This document shows positions 12,001-24,640 of a DNA stretch of 64,000 nt, piece by piece; positions within the stretch are counted from its first letter, which is position 1, and each line of letters starts with the position of its first letter. Source of the stretch: Calliopsis andreniformis. Taxonomy: Eukaryota; Arthropoda; Insecta; Hymenoptera; Andrenidae. The notes beneath the pieces were generated by a model. That model ran no database searches. It was not told where the DNA came from and was given only the letters and a program-made list of their open reading frames with translations. The DNA is taken from positions 806,001 to 870,000 of the forward strand of contig NW_027480464.1 of assembly GCF_051401765.1 (NCBI RefSeq), written 5' to 3'. The position numbers and the translations under genes were made by a program.

Positions 12001-14740
12001 CTCAATCCTCATTCTTCAATCCTCAATACCCAATCCTCAATTTCAATCCTCAATCCTCAATCCTCATTTCTCAATCCTCAATCTTCAACCCTCAGCCCTC
12101 ATCCTCCATCCTCAGTACTCAATCCTCTATCCTCAATCTTCAATCCTCAATACTCAATCTTCGATCCTCATTCCTCAATCCTCAATCCTCAATCCTCAAT
12201 CTTCAATCGCCAATACTCAATCTGCAATCCCCAATACTCAAACCTCAATCCTCAATCCTCATTACTCAATCCTCAATACCCAATCCTCAATCCTCAATCC
12301 TCAATCCTCAATCCTCAATATTCATTCATCAATACTCAATCTTGAATCCTCAATCTTCAATCCTCAATACTCAACCTTCAATCCTCAGTCCTCAATCCTC
12401 AATCCTCAATCCTCAATCCTCAGGCATCAATACTCAATCTACAATATTCAATCCACAATCCTCAATCCTCAATCCTCAGGCATCAATACTCAATCTACAA
12501 TATTCAATCCACAATCCTTAATCCTCAATCCACAATCCTCAACCTTCAATACTCAATACTCAATCTTCAATCCTCAATCCTCAATCCTCAATCCTCAATC
12601 CTCAATCCTCAATATTCAATCGTCAATACTCAATCTTCAATCATCAATCCTCAATCCTCAATTCTCAGTCGCCAATCCTCAGTCATCAATCCTCAATCTT
12701 CAATACTCAATCGTCAATCCTTAGTCCTCAATCCTCAATCCACGATCCTCGTTCCTCAAACCTCAATCCTCAACCCTCAGTCTTCATCCTCAATCCTCAA
12801 ACCTCAATCCTCAACCCTCAATATTCAATCATCAATACTCAATCTTCAATCCTCAATCCTCAAACCTCAACCCTCAAACCTCATTCTTCAATCCTAAATA
12901 CCCAATCCTCAATCTTCAATCCTCAATCCTCAATCCTCAATTCTCAATCCTCAATCCTTATTCCCCAGACCTCAAACATCAATATTCAACCCTTAGTCCT
13001 CGTCCACAATCCACAACCCTCAATCCGCAGTCATCAATATTCAATCATCAATATTCAATCTTCAATCCTCAATCCTCAATCCTCAATCCTCAATCCTCAA
13101 TCCTCAATCCTCAATCTTCAACCCTGAATCCTCAATCCTCAATACTCAATCCTCAATCTTCGATCCTCAATACTCAATCTTCAATCCTCAATCCTCAATC
13201 CTCAATTCTCAATCCTCAATCCTCAATCCTCAATCCTCAATCCTCAATCCTCAATCCTCAATCCACAATCCTCAACCTTCTATACTCAATAATCAATCTC
13301 CAATCCTATATCGTCAATCCTCAATCCTCAATCCTCAATCTTCAACCCTGAATCCTCAATCCTCAATACTCAATACTCAATCTTCAATCCTCAATACTCA
13401 ATCTTCAATCCTCAATCCTCAATCCTCAATCCTCAGTCCTCAATCTTCAACCCTCAACACTCAACCTTCAATCCTCAATCCTAAATCCTCAATCCTCAAT
13501 CCTCAATCTTCAATCGTCATCACTAATCTTCAATCCTCAATCCTCAATCCTCAATCCTCAATCCTCAATCCTCATTCTTCAATCCTCAATACCCAATCCT
13601 CAACCTTCAGTCCTCGATCCTCAAACCTCAATCCTAATTCCTCAATCCTCATTCTTCAAACCTCAATACCCAATCCTCAATTTCAATCCTCAACCCTCAA
13701 TCCTCATTTCTCAATCCTCAATCCTCAACCCTCAGCCCTCATCCTCCATCCTCAATCCTCAATCCTCAATCCTCATTCTTCAATCCTCAATACCCAATCC
13801 TCAATCTTCAATCCTCAATCCTCAATCCTCAATCCCAATTCCTCAATCCTCATTTCTCAATCCTCAATCCTCAACCCACAGCCCTCATCCTCCATCCTCA
13901 GTACTCAATCCTCTATCCTCAATCTTCAATCCTCAATACCCAATCTTCAATCCTCATTCCTCAATCCTCAATCCTCAATCCTCAATCCTCAATCCTCAAT
14001 ACTCATTCTGCAACCCTCAATCCTCAAACCTCAATCCTCAATCCTCATTCCTCAATCCTCAATACCCAATCCTCAATCCTCAGTACTCAATCCTCAATCC
14101 TCAATCCTCAATCTTCAACCCTGAATCCTCAATCCTCAATACTCAATCCTCAATCTTCAATCCTCAATACTCAATCTTCCATCCTCAATCCTCAATCCTC
14201 AATCCTCAATATTCAATCATCAATACTCAATCTTCAATCCTCATTCCTCAATCCCCAATTCTCAATCCTCAATCCTCAATCCTCAATCCTCAGTCCTCAT
14301 ACTCAATTCTCAATCCTCAATCCTCAATCCTCAATCCTCAATCTTCAATCCTCAATAATCAATCTCCAATCCTCAATCCTCAATCCTCGATCCTCAATCC
14401 TCAGGCATCAATACTCAATCTTCAATACTCAATCCTCAATCCTCAATCCTCAATCCTCAATCCTCAGACCTCAATCCTCAATCCTCAATATTCAATCATC
14501 AATACTCAATCTTCAATCCTCAATACTCAATCTGCAAACCTCAATCCTCAAACCTCAATCCTCAATCCTCATTTCTCAATCCTCAATACCCATCCTCAAT
14601 CCTCAACTCTCAATCCTCAATCCTCAATATTGAATCATCAATAGTCAATCTTCAATCCTCCATCTTCAATCCTCAATACTCAATCTTCAATCCTCAATCC
14701 TCTATCCTCAATCCTCAATCCTCAATCCTCAGGCATCAAT
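12001..14740 (+). repeat. Higher-order block recurring at 52.8-55.3 kb and, in part, 16.68-18.36 kb
   Basis: Markers match 52.8-54.9 kb at a constant offset of 40,574 (CGCCAAT at 12,208/52,782; CTTGAATCC at 12,341/52,915; TATATCG at 13,307/53,881). From about 12,611 to 14,300 it also matches 16,676-18,365 at offset 4,065. It holds a 56-bp doublet at 12,421. At about 14,740 it leaves the 55-kb relative: after the shared CAGGCATC marker it continues with the sequence found about 1.07 kb further on in that relative, which suggests an internal deletion here. Confidence 0.8.
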
Positions 14741-16675
14741 ACTCAATCTTCAATACTCAATCCTCAATCCTCAATCCTCAATCCTCAATCCTCAAACCTC
14801 AATCCTCAATCCTCAATATTCAATCATCAATACTCAATCTTCAATCCTCAATCCTCAATCCTCAATCCTCAATCCTCAATCCTCAATCCTCAATCCTCAA
14901 TCCCCAATCCTCAATCCTCAATCCTCAATCCTCAATCCTCAATCCGCAATATTCAATCCTCAATACTCAATCTTCAACCATCAATCCTCAATCCTCAATT
15001 CTCAGTCGTCAATCCTCAGTCATCAATCCTCAATCTTCAATACTCAATCGTCAATCCTTAGTCCTCAATCCTCAATCCTCAATCCTCGTTCCTCAAACCT
15101 CAATCCTCAACACTCAGTCTTCATCCTCAATCCTCAAACCTCAATCCTCAATCCTCAATATTCAATCATCAATACTCAATCTTCAATACCCAATCCTCAA
15201 TCCTCAATCCTCAATCTTCAACCCTGAATCCTCAATCCTCAATACTCAATCCTCAATCTTCAATCCTCAATACTCAATCTTCAATCCTCAATCCTCAATC
15301 CTCAATCCTCAATATTCAATCATCAATACTCAATCTTCAATCCTCAATCCTCAATCCTCAATTCTCAATCCTCAATCCTCAATCCTCAATCCTCAATACT
15401 CAATCCTCAATCCTCAATCCTCAATCCTCAATCCTCAATCCTCAATCCGCAATATTCAATCCTCAATACTCAATCTTCAATCATCAATCCTCAATCCTTA
15501 GTCCTCAATCCTCAATCCTCAATCATCGTTCCTCAAACCTCAATCCTCAACCCTCAGTCTTCATCCTCAATCCTCAAACCTCAATCCTCAATCCTCAATA
15601 TTCAATCATCAATACTCAATCTTCAATCCCCAATCCTCAAACCTCAATCCTCAATCCACATTCTTCAATCCTAAATACCCAATCCTTAATCTTCAATCCT
15701 CAATCCTCAATCCTCAATTCTCAATCCTCAATCCTTAATCCTCAGACCTCAAACATCAATATTCAACCCTCAGTCCTCGTCCTCAATACACAACCCTCAA
15801 TCCTCAGTCCTCAATATTCAATCATAAATATTCAATCTTCAATCCTCAATCCTCAATCCTCAATCCTCAATCCTCAATCCTCAGTCTTCAACCCTGAATC
15901 CTCAATACTCAATCCTCAATCTTCAATCCTCAATACTCAATCTTCAATCCTCAATCCTCAATCGTCAATCCTCAATCCTCAATTTTCAATCCTCAACACT
16001 CAATCTTCAATCCTCAATCCTCAATCCTCAATCCTCAATCCTCATTCTTCAATCCTCAATACCCAATCCTCAATCTTCAGTCCTCAATCCTCAATCCTCA
16101 ATCCTAATTCCTCAATCCTCATTCTTCAATCCTCAATACCCAATCCTCAATTTCTATCCTCAATCCTCAATCCTCATTTCTCAATCCTCAACCCTCAACC
16201 CTCAGCCCTCATCCTCCATCCTCAGTACTCAATCCTCTATCCTCAATCTTCAATCCTCAATACTCAATCTTCAATCCTCATTCCTCAATCCTCAATACTC
16301 AATCCTCAATCTTCAATCCTCAAACATCAATCCTCAATTCTCAATCCTCAATCCTCAGTCCTCAGTCGTCGAACCTCAATCCCCGACCCTTAGCACTCAT
16401 CCTCAATCCTCGTTCCTCAATCCTCAATCCTCAAACCTAAATCCTCTACCGTCAGTCCTCGTCCTCAATCCTCAAACCTCAATCCTCAATCCTCAATATT
16501 CAATCATCAATACTCAATCCTCAATCTTCAATCCTCAATACCCAATCTTCAATCCTCAATCCTCAATCCTCAATCCTCAATCCTCAATCTTCAATCCTCA
16601 ACACTAATCTTCAATCCTCAATTCCCAATCCTCAATCCTCAATCCTCATTCTTGAATCCTCAATCCTCAATACTC
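14741..16675 (+). repeat. Mosaic block: first part like 56.4-57.0 kb, second part like 10.67-11.93 kb
   Basis: The near-perfect run at 14,841-14,945 matches 56,487-56,591, both 105 bases long, with one T-to-C change in this copy. From 15,448 the sequence follows 10,671 onward, at offset 4,777 and then 4,714, the change marking a 63-bp deletion near 15,495. A CpG cassette lies at 16,365. The end near 16,670 switches to the 12.6-kb type. Confidence 0.75.
15484..15505 (+). other. Junction of a 63-bp (nine-heptamer) deletion
   Basis: Compared with 10,70x-10,79x, nine consecutive heptamers are absent, including the TCAGTCG and TCAATCG variants. The missing block begins and ends in heptamer register, so the flanking units join as a normal repeat. 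The offset between the two blocks changes from 4,777 to 4,714 across this point. Confidence 0.85.
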
Positions 16676-18365
16676 AATATTCAATCGTCAATACTCAATC
16701 TTCAATCATCAATCCTCAATCCTCAATTCTCAGTCGTCAATCCTCAGTCATCAATCCTCAATCTTCAATACTCAATCGTCAATCCTTAGTCCTCAATCCT
16801 CAATCCTCGATCCTCGTTCCTCAAACCTCAATCCTCAACCCTCAGTCTTCATCCTCAATCCTCAAACCTCAATCCTCAACCCTCAATATTCAATCATCAA
16901 TACTCAATCTTCAATCCTCAATCCTCAAACCTCAACCCTCAATCCTCACTCTTCAATCCTAAATACCCAATCCTCAATCTTCAATCCTCAATCCTCAATC
17001 CTCAATTCTCAATCCTCAATCCTTATTCCCCAGACCTCAAGCATCAATATTCAACCCTTAGTCCTCGTCCACAATCCACAACCCTCAATCCGCAGTCATC
17101 AATATTCAATCATCAATATTCAATCTTCAATCCTCAATCCTCAATCCTCAATCCTCAATCCTCAATCCTGAATCCTCAATCTTCAACCCTGAATCCTCAA
17201 TCCTCAATACTCAATCCTCAATCTTCGATCCTCAATACTCAATCTTCAATCCTCAATCCTCAATCCTCAATTCTCAATCCTCAATCCTCAATCCTCAATC
17301 CTCAATCCTCAATCCTCAATCCTCAATCCACAATCCTCAACCTTCTATACTCAATAATCAATCTCCAATCCTAGATCGTCAATCCTCAATCCTCAATCCT
17401 CAATCTTCAACCCTGAATCCTCAATCCTCAATACTCAATACTCAATCTTCAATCCTCAATACTCAATCTTCAATCCTCAATCCTCAATCCTCAATCCTCA
17501 GTCCTCAATCTTCAACCCTCAACACTCAACCTTCAATCCTCAATCCTAAATCCTCAATCCTCAATCCTCAATCTTCAATCCTCATCACTAATCTTCAATC
17601 CTCAATCCTCAATCCTCAATCCTCAACCCTCAATCCTCATTCTTCAATCCTCAATACCCAATCCTCAATCTTCAGTCCTCGATCCTCAAACCTCAATCCT
17701 AATTCCTCAATCCTCATTCTTCAAACCTCAATACCCAATCCTCAATTTCAATCCTCAACCCTCAATCCTCATTTCTCAATCCTCAATCCTCAACCCTCAG
17801 CCCTCATCCTCCATCCTCAATCCTCAATCCTCAATCCTCATTCTTCAATCCTCAATACCCAATCCTCAATCTTCAATCCTCAATCCTCAATCCTCAATCC
17901 CAATTCCTCAATCCTCATTTCTCAATCCTCAATCCTCAACCCACAGCCCTCATCCTCCATCCTCAGTACTCAATCCTCTATCCTCAATCTTCAATCCTCA
18001 ATACCCAATCTTCAATCCTCATTCCTCAATCCTCAATCCTCAATCCTCAATCTTCAATCCTCAATACTCATTCTGCAACCCTCAATCCTCAAACCTCAAT
18101 CCTCAATCCTCATTCCTCAATCCTCAATACCCAATCCTCAATCCTCAGTACTCAATCCTCAATCCTCAATCCTCAATCTTCAACCCTGAATCCTCAATCC
18201 TCAATACTCAATCCTCAATCTTCAATCCTCAATACTCAATCTTCCATCCTCAATCCTCAATCCTCAATCCTCAATATTCAATCATCAATACTCAATCTTC
18301 AATCCTCATTCCTCAATCCCCAATTCTCAATCCTCAATCCTCAATCCTCAATCCTCAGTCCTCAT
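16676..18365 (+). repeat. Copy of the 12.6-14.3 kb segment (offset 4,065)
   Basis: Markers TAGATCG at 17,372 and CCCCAATT at 18,318 lie 4,065 bases after their counterparts at 13,307 and 14,253. The same material recurs at 27.3-28.17 kb and 53.2-54.9 kb in part. Single-base differences between the copies (for example TAGATCG against TATATCG) show independent mutation after duplication. Confidence 0.8.
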
Positions 18366-18455
18366 ACTCAATTCTCAATTCTCAATCTTCAATCCTCATT
18401 CCTCAATCCCCAATTCTCAATCCTCAATCCTCAATCCTCAATCCTCAGTCCTCAA
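18296..18455 (+). repeat. 90-bp local tandem duplication
   Basis: The marker CCCCAATT occurs at 18,318 and again at 18,408, with matching variants on both sides. The relatives near 14,253 and 54,83x have one copy, so the event is private to this block. The period is thirteen heptamers less one base, from one 6-base unit (TCATAC). Confidence 0.8.
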
Positions 18456-19915
18456 TCCACAATCCTCATTCTTCAATCCTCAATACCCAATCCTCAATCT
18501 TCAATCCTCAAACATCAATCCTCAATTCTCAACCCTCAATCCTCAGTCCTCAATCCTCATTTCTCAATCCTCAATACCCATCCTCAATCCTCAATTCTCA
18601 ATCCTCAATCCTCAATATTGAATCATCAATAGTCAATCTTCAATCCTCCATCTTCAATCCTCAATACTCAATCTTCAATCCTCAATCCTCTATCCTCAAT
18701 CCTCAATCCTCAATCCTCAGGCATCAATACTCAATCTACAATATTCAATCCTCAATCCTTAATCCTCAATCCACGATCCTCAACCTTCAATACTCAATAC
18801 TCAATCTTCAACCCTCAATCCTCAATCCTCAATCCTCAATCCTCAATCCTCAATATTCAATCCTCAATACTCATTCTTCAATCATCATCCTCAATCCTCA
18901 ATTCTCAGTCGTCAATCCTCAATCCACAATCCTCATTCTTCAATCCTCAATACCCAATCCTCAATCTTCAATCCTCAAACATCAATCCTCAATTCTCAAC
19001 CCTCAATCCTCAGTCCTCAGTTGTCGAACCTCAATACCCGACCCTTAGCACTCATCCTAAACCCTCAGTCCTCAATCCTCAATCCTCAAACCTAAATCCT
19101 CTACCGTCAGTCCTCGTCCTCAATCCTCAAACCTCAATCCTCAATCCTCAATATTCAATCATCAATACTCAATCTTCAATCCTCAATCCTCAATCCTCAA
19201 TCCTCAATCCTCAATCCACAATCCTCAACCTTGAATACTCAATAATCAATCTCCAATCCTACATCCTCAATCCTCAATCCTCAATCCTCAATCCTCAATC
19301 CTCAATCCTCATTCTTCAATCCTCAATACCCAATCCTCAATCTTCAATCCTCAAACATCAATCCTCAATTCTCAATCCTCAATCCTCAGTCGTCAGTAGT
19401 CGAACCTCAATCCCCGACGCTTAGCACTCATCCTCAATCTTCAGTCCTCAATCCTCAATCCTCAAACCTAAATCCTCTACCGTCAGTCCTCGTCCTCAAT
19501 CCTCAAACCTCAATCCTCTATCCTCAATATTCAATCATCAATACTCAATCTTCAATCCTCAATCCTCAATCCTCAATCCTCAATCCTCAATCCTCAATCC
19601 TGAATCCTCATTCCCCAACCCTCAATCCACATTCTTCAAACCTCAATCCTCAACCCTCAGTCCTCATACTCAATTCTTAAATCTCAATCCTCAATCCTCA
19701 ATACTCAATCTTCATTCCTCAATAATCAATCTCCAATCCTCAATCCTCAATCCTCGATCCTCAATCCTCAGGCATCAATACTCAATCTTCAATACTCAAT
19801 CCTCAATCCTCAATCCTCAATCCTCAATCCTCAAACCTCAATCCTCAATCCTCAATATTCAATCATCAATACTCAATCTTCAATCCTCAATCCTCAATCC
19901 TCAATCCTCAATCCT
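18456..19915 (+). repeat. Block shared with 55.2-56.5 kb and 61.0-62.3 kb
   Basis: A CAGGCATC cassette at 18,718 with a characteristic CCACGATCC variant matches 55,311 and 61,139. Two CpG cassettes follow at 19,020 and 19,396, in the same order and subtype as the pairs at 55,627/56,003 and 61,447/61,824. The match is lost near 19,915, where the relatives carry a long canonical run and this block turns into the CATTCTTC type. Confidence 0.8.
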
Positions 19916-19919
19916 CATT

Positions 19920-22900
19920 CTTCAATCCTCAATACCCAATCCTCAATCTTCAATCCTCAGTCCTCAATCCTCAATCCTAATTCCTCAATCCTCATTCTTC
20001 AATCCTCAATACCCAATCCTCAATTTCAATCCTCAATCCTCAATCCTCATTTCTCAATCCTCAATCCTCAACCCTCAGCCCTCATCCTCCATCCTCAGTA
20101 CTCAATCCTCTATCCTCAATCTTCAATCCTCAATACTCAATCTTCAATCCTCATTCCTCAATCCTCAATCCTCAATCCTCAATCTTCAATCCTCAAACAT
20201 CTATCCTCAATTCTCAATCCTCAATCCTCAGTCCTCAGTCGTCGAACATCAATCCCCGACCCTTAGCACTCATCCTCAATCCTCATCCCTCAATCCTCAA
20301 TCCTCAAACCTAAATCCTCTACCGTCAGTCCTCGTCCTCAATCCTCAAACCTCAATCCTCAATCCTCAATATTCAATCATCAATTCTCAATCTTCAATCC
20401 TCAATCCTCAATCCTCAATCCTCAATCCTCAATCCTCAATCCTCAATCCTCAATATTCGAACCATCAATACTCAATCTTTAACCCTCAATCTTCAATCCT
20501 CAATGCTCAAACCTCAATCCTCAATCCTCATTCTTCAATCCTAAATACCCAATCCTCAATTTCCAATCCTCAATCCTCAATCCTCAATTCTCAATCCTCA
20601 ATCCTTAATCCTCAGACCTCAAACATCAATATTCAACCCTCAGTCCTCGTCCTCAATCGACAACCCTCAATCCTCAGTCCTCAATATTCAATCATCAATA
20701 TTCAATCTTCAATCCTCAATCCTCAATCCTCAATCCTCAATCCTCAATCCTCAATTTTCAACCCTGAATCCGCAATCCTCAATAATCAATCCTCTATCTT
20801 CAATCCTCAATACTCAATCTTCAATCCTTAATCCTCAATCTGCAATCCCGAATCCCCAGTACTCAATCTTCAATCCTCAATGCTCAATCCTCAATCCTCA
20901 ATCCTCAGTCCTCAGTCCTCAATCTTCAATCCTCAAACCTCAATCCTCAACCGTCAGTCCTCATCCTCCATCCTCAATCCTCAATCCTCAATCCTCAATC
21001 TTCAATCCCCAATACTCAATCTTCAATCCTCAATCCTCAATCCTCAATCCTCAATCCTCAATCCTCAGGTATCAATACTCAATCTTCAATACTCAATCCT
21101 CAATCCTCAATCCTCAATCCTCAACCCTCAATCCTCAACCATCAATCCTCATTCCTCAAACCTCAATCCTCAACCCTCAGTCCTCATCCTCAATTCTCAA
21201 TTCTCAATCCTCAATCGTCAATCCTCAATCTTCAATCCTCAATAATCAATCTCCGATCCTAGATCCTCAATCCCCAATCTTCAATCGTTAATCCTCAATA
21301 TTCAATCCTCAATCCCCAGTCATCAATCTTCAATCCTCAATGCTCAATCCTCAATCCTCAATCCTCAATCCTCAGTCCTCAATCCCCAATCCACAATCCT
21401 CTAACCTCAATCCTCAACCGTCAGTCCTCGTCCTCAATCCTCAAACCTCAAACCTCAATCCTCAATATTCAATCGACAATACTCAATCATCAATCCTCAA
21501 TCCTCAAACCTCAATCCTCAATCCTCATTCTTCAATCCTAAATACCCAATCCTCAATCTTCAATCCTCAATCCTCAATCCTCAATTCTCAATCCTCAATC
21601 CTTAATACTCAGACCTCAAACATCAATATTCAACCCTCAGCCCTCGTCCTCAATCCGCAACCCTCAATCCTCAGTCCTCGATATTCAATCATCAATATTC
21701 AATCTTCAATCCTCAATCCGCAATCCTCAATCCTCGATTCTCAATCCTCAATTTTCAACCCTGAATCCTCAATCCTCAATACTCAATCCTCAATCTTCAA
21801 TCCTCAATACCCAATCTTCAATCCTCAATCCTCAATCCTCAACCCTCAATCCTCAATCTTCAATCCTCAACACTAATCTTCAATCCTCAATCCCCAATCC
21901 TCAGTCCTCAATCCTCATTCTTCAATCCTCAATACCCAATCCTCAATCTTCAACCCTCAATCCTCAATCCTCAATCCTAATTCCTCAATCCTCAATCTTC
22001 AATCCTCAATACCCAATCCTCAATTTCAATCCTCAATCCTCAACCCTCATATCTCAATCCTCAATCTTCAACCCTTAGACCTCATCCTCCATCCTCAGTA
22101 CTCAATCCTCTATCCTCAATCTTCAATCCTCAATACTCAATCTTCGATCCTCATTCCTCAATCCTCAATCCTCAATCCTCAATCTTCAATCACCAATACT
22201 CAATCTGCAATCCCCAATACTCAAACCTCAATCCTCAATCCTCATTACTCAATCCTCAATACCCAATCCTCAATCGTCAATCCTCAATCCTCAATCCTCA
22301 ATATTCAATCATCAATCCTCAATCTTGAATACTCAATCTTCAATCCTCAATACTCAACCTTCAATCCTCAATCCTCAACCTTCAATCCTCAATCCTCAAT
22401 CCTCAGGCATCAATAATCAATCTACAATATTCAATCCACAATCCTCAATCCTCAATCCTCAGGCATCAATACTCAATCTACAATATTCAATCCACAATCC
22501 TTAATCCTCAATCCACAATCCTCAACCCTCAATACTCAATACTCAATCTTCAATCCTCAATCCTCAATCCTCAATCCTCAATCCTCAATCCTCAATCCTC
22601 AATATTCAATCCTCAATACTCAATCTTCAATCATCAATCCTCAATCCTCAATTCTCAGTCGTCAATCCTCAGTCATCAATCCTCAATCTTCAATACTCAA
22701 TCGTCAATCCTTAGTCCTGAATCCTCAATCCTCGATCCTCGTTCCTCAAACCTCAATCCTCAACCCTCAGTCTTCATCCTCAATCCTCAAACCTCAATCC
22801 TCAACCCTCAATATTCAATCACCAATACTCAATCTTCAATCCTCAATCCTCAATCCTCAATCCTCAATCTTCAACCCTGAATCCTCAATCCTCAATACTC

Positions 22901-24640
22901 AATCCTCAATCTTCAATCCTCAATACTCAATCTTCAATCCTCAATCCTCAATCCTCAATCCTCAATATTCAATCATCAATACTCAATCTTCAATCCTCAA
23001 TCCTCAATCCTCAATTCTCAATCCTCAATCCTCAATCCTCAATCCTCAATACTCAATCCTCAATCCTCAATCCTCAATCCTCAATCCTCAAACCTCAATC
23101 CTCAATCCTCAATATTCAATCCTCAATACTCAATCTTCAATCCCCAATCCTCAAACCTCAATCCTCAATCCACATTCTTCAATCCTAAATACCCAATCCT
23201 TAATCTTCAATCCTCAATCCTCAATCCTCAATTCTCAATCCTCAATCCTTAATCCTCAGACCTCAAACATCAATATTCAACCCTCAGTCCTCGTCCTCAA
23301 TACACAACCCTCAATCCTCAGTCCTCAATATTCAGTCATAAATATTCAATCTTCAATCCTCAATCCTCAATCCTCAATCCTCAATCCTCAATCCTCAGTC
23401 TTCAACCCTGAATCCTCAATACTCAATCCTCAATCTTCAATCCTCAATACTCAATCTTCAATCCTCAATCCTCAATCGTCAATCCTCAATCCTCAGTTTT
23501 CAATCCTCAACACTCAATCTTCAATCCTCAATCCTCAATCCTCAATCCTCAATCCTCATTCTTCAATCCTCAATACCCAATCCTCAATCTTCAGTCCTCA
23601 ATCCTCAATCCTCAATCCTAATTCCTCAATCCTCATTCTTCAATCCTCAATACCCAATCCTCAATTTCTATCCTCAATCCTCAATCCTCATTTCTCAATC
23701 CTAAACCCTCAACCCTCAGCCCTCATCCTCCATCCTCAGTACTCAATCCTCTATCCTCAATCTTCAATCCTCAATACTCAATCTTCAATCCTCATTCCTC
23801 AATCCTCAATACTCAATCCTCAATCTTCAATCCTCAAACATCAATCCTCAATTCTCAATCCTCAATCCTCAGTCCTCAGTCGTCGAACCTCAATCCCCGA
23901 CCATTAGCACTCATCCTCAATCCTCGTTCCTCAATCCTCAATCCTCAAACCTAAATCCTCTACCGTCAGTCCTCGTCCTCAATCCTCAAACCTCAATCCT
24001 CAATCCTCAATATTCAATCATCAATACTCAATCCTCAATCTTCAATCCTCAATACCCAATCTTCAATCCTCAATCCTCAATCCTCAATCCTCAATCCTCA
24101 ATCTTCAATCCTCAACACTAATCTTCAATCCTCAATCCCCAATCCTCAATCCTCAATCCTCATTCTTGAATCCTCAATACCCAATCCTCAATCTTCAATC
24201 CTCAATCCTCAATCCTCAATCCTAATTCCTCAATCCTCATTCTTCAATCCTCAATACCCAATCCTCAATTTCAATCCTCAATCCTCAATCCTCATTTCTC
24301 AATCCTCAATCTTCAACCCTCAGCCCTCATCCTCCATCCTCAGTACTCAATCCTCTATCCTCAATCTTCAATCCTCAATACTCAATCTTCGATCCTCATT
24401 CCTCAATCCTCAATCCTCAATCCTCAATCTTCAATCGCCAATAATCAACCTGCAATCCACAATACTCAAACCTCAATCCTCAATCCTCATTACTCAATCC
24501 TCAATACCCAATCCTCAATCCTCAATCCTCAATCCTCAATCCTCAATATTCATTCATCAATACTCAATCTTGAATCCTCAATCTTCAATCCTCAACACTC
24601 AATCTTCAATCCTCAATCCTCAATCCTCAATCCTCAATCC
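19920..24640 (+). repeat. First copy of a roughly 4.7-kb higher-order unit
   Basis: From about 19,920 to 22,840 the sequence recurs about 4,719 bases later: 20,880/25,599, 21,340/26,059 and doublets 22,404/27,123; the CpG cassettes 20,238/24,964 are 4,726 apart. From 21,749 onward it is also collinear with 40,344 onward (offset 18,595) and 47,621 onward (offset 25,872). The part at 20.5-24.5 kb matches 8.3-12.3 kb at offsets near 12,230. The block therefore sits at the centre of several duplication histories. Confidence 0.85.
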
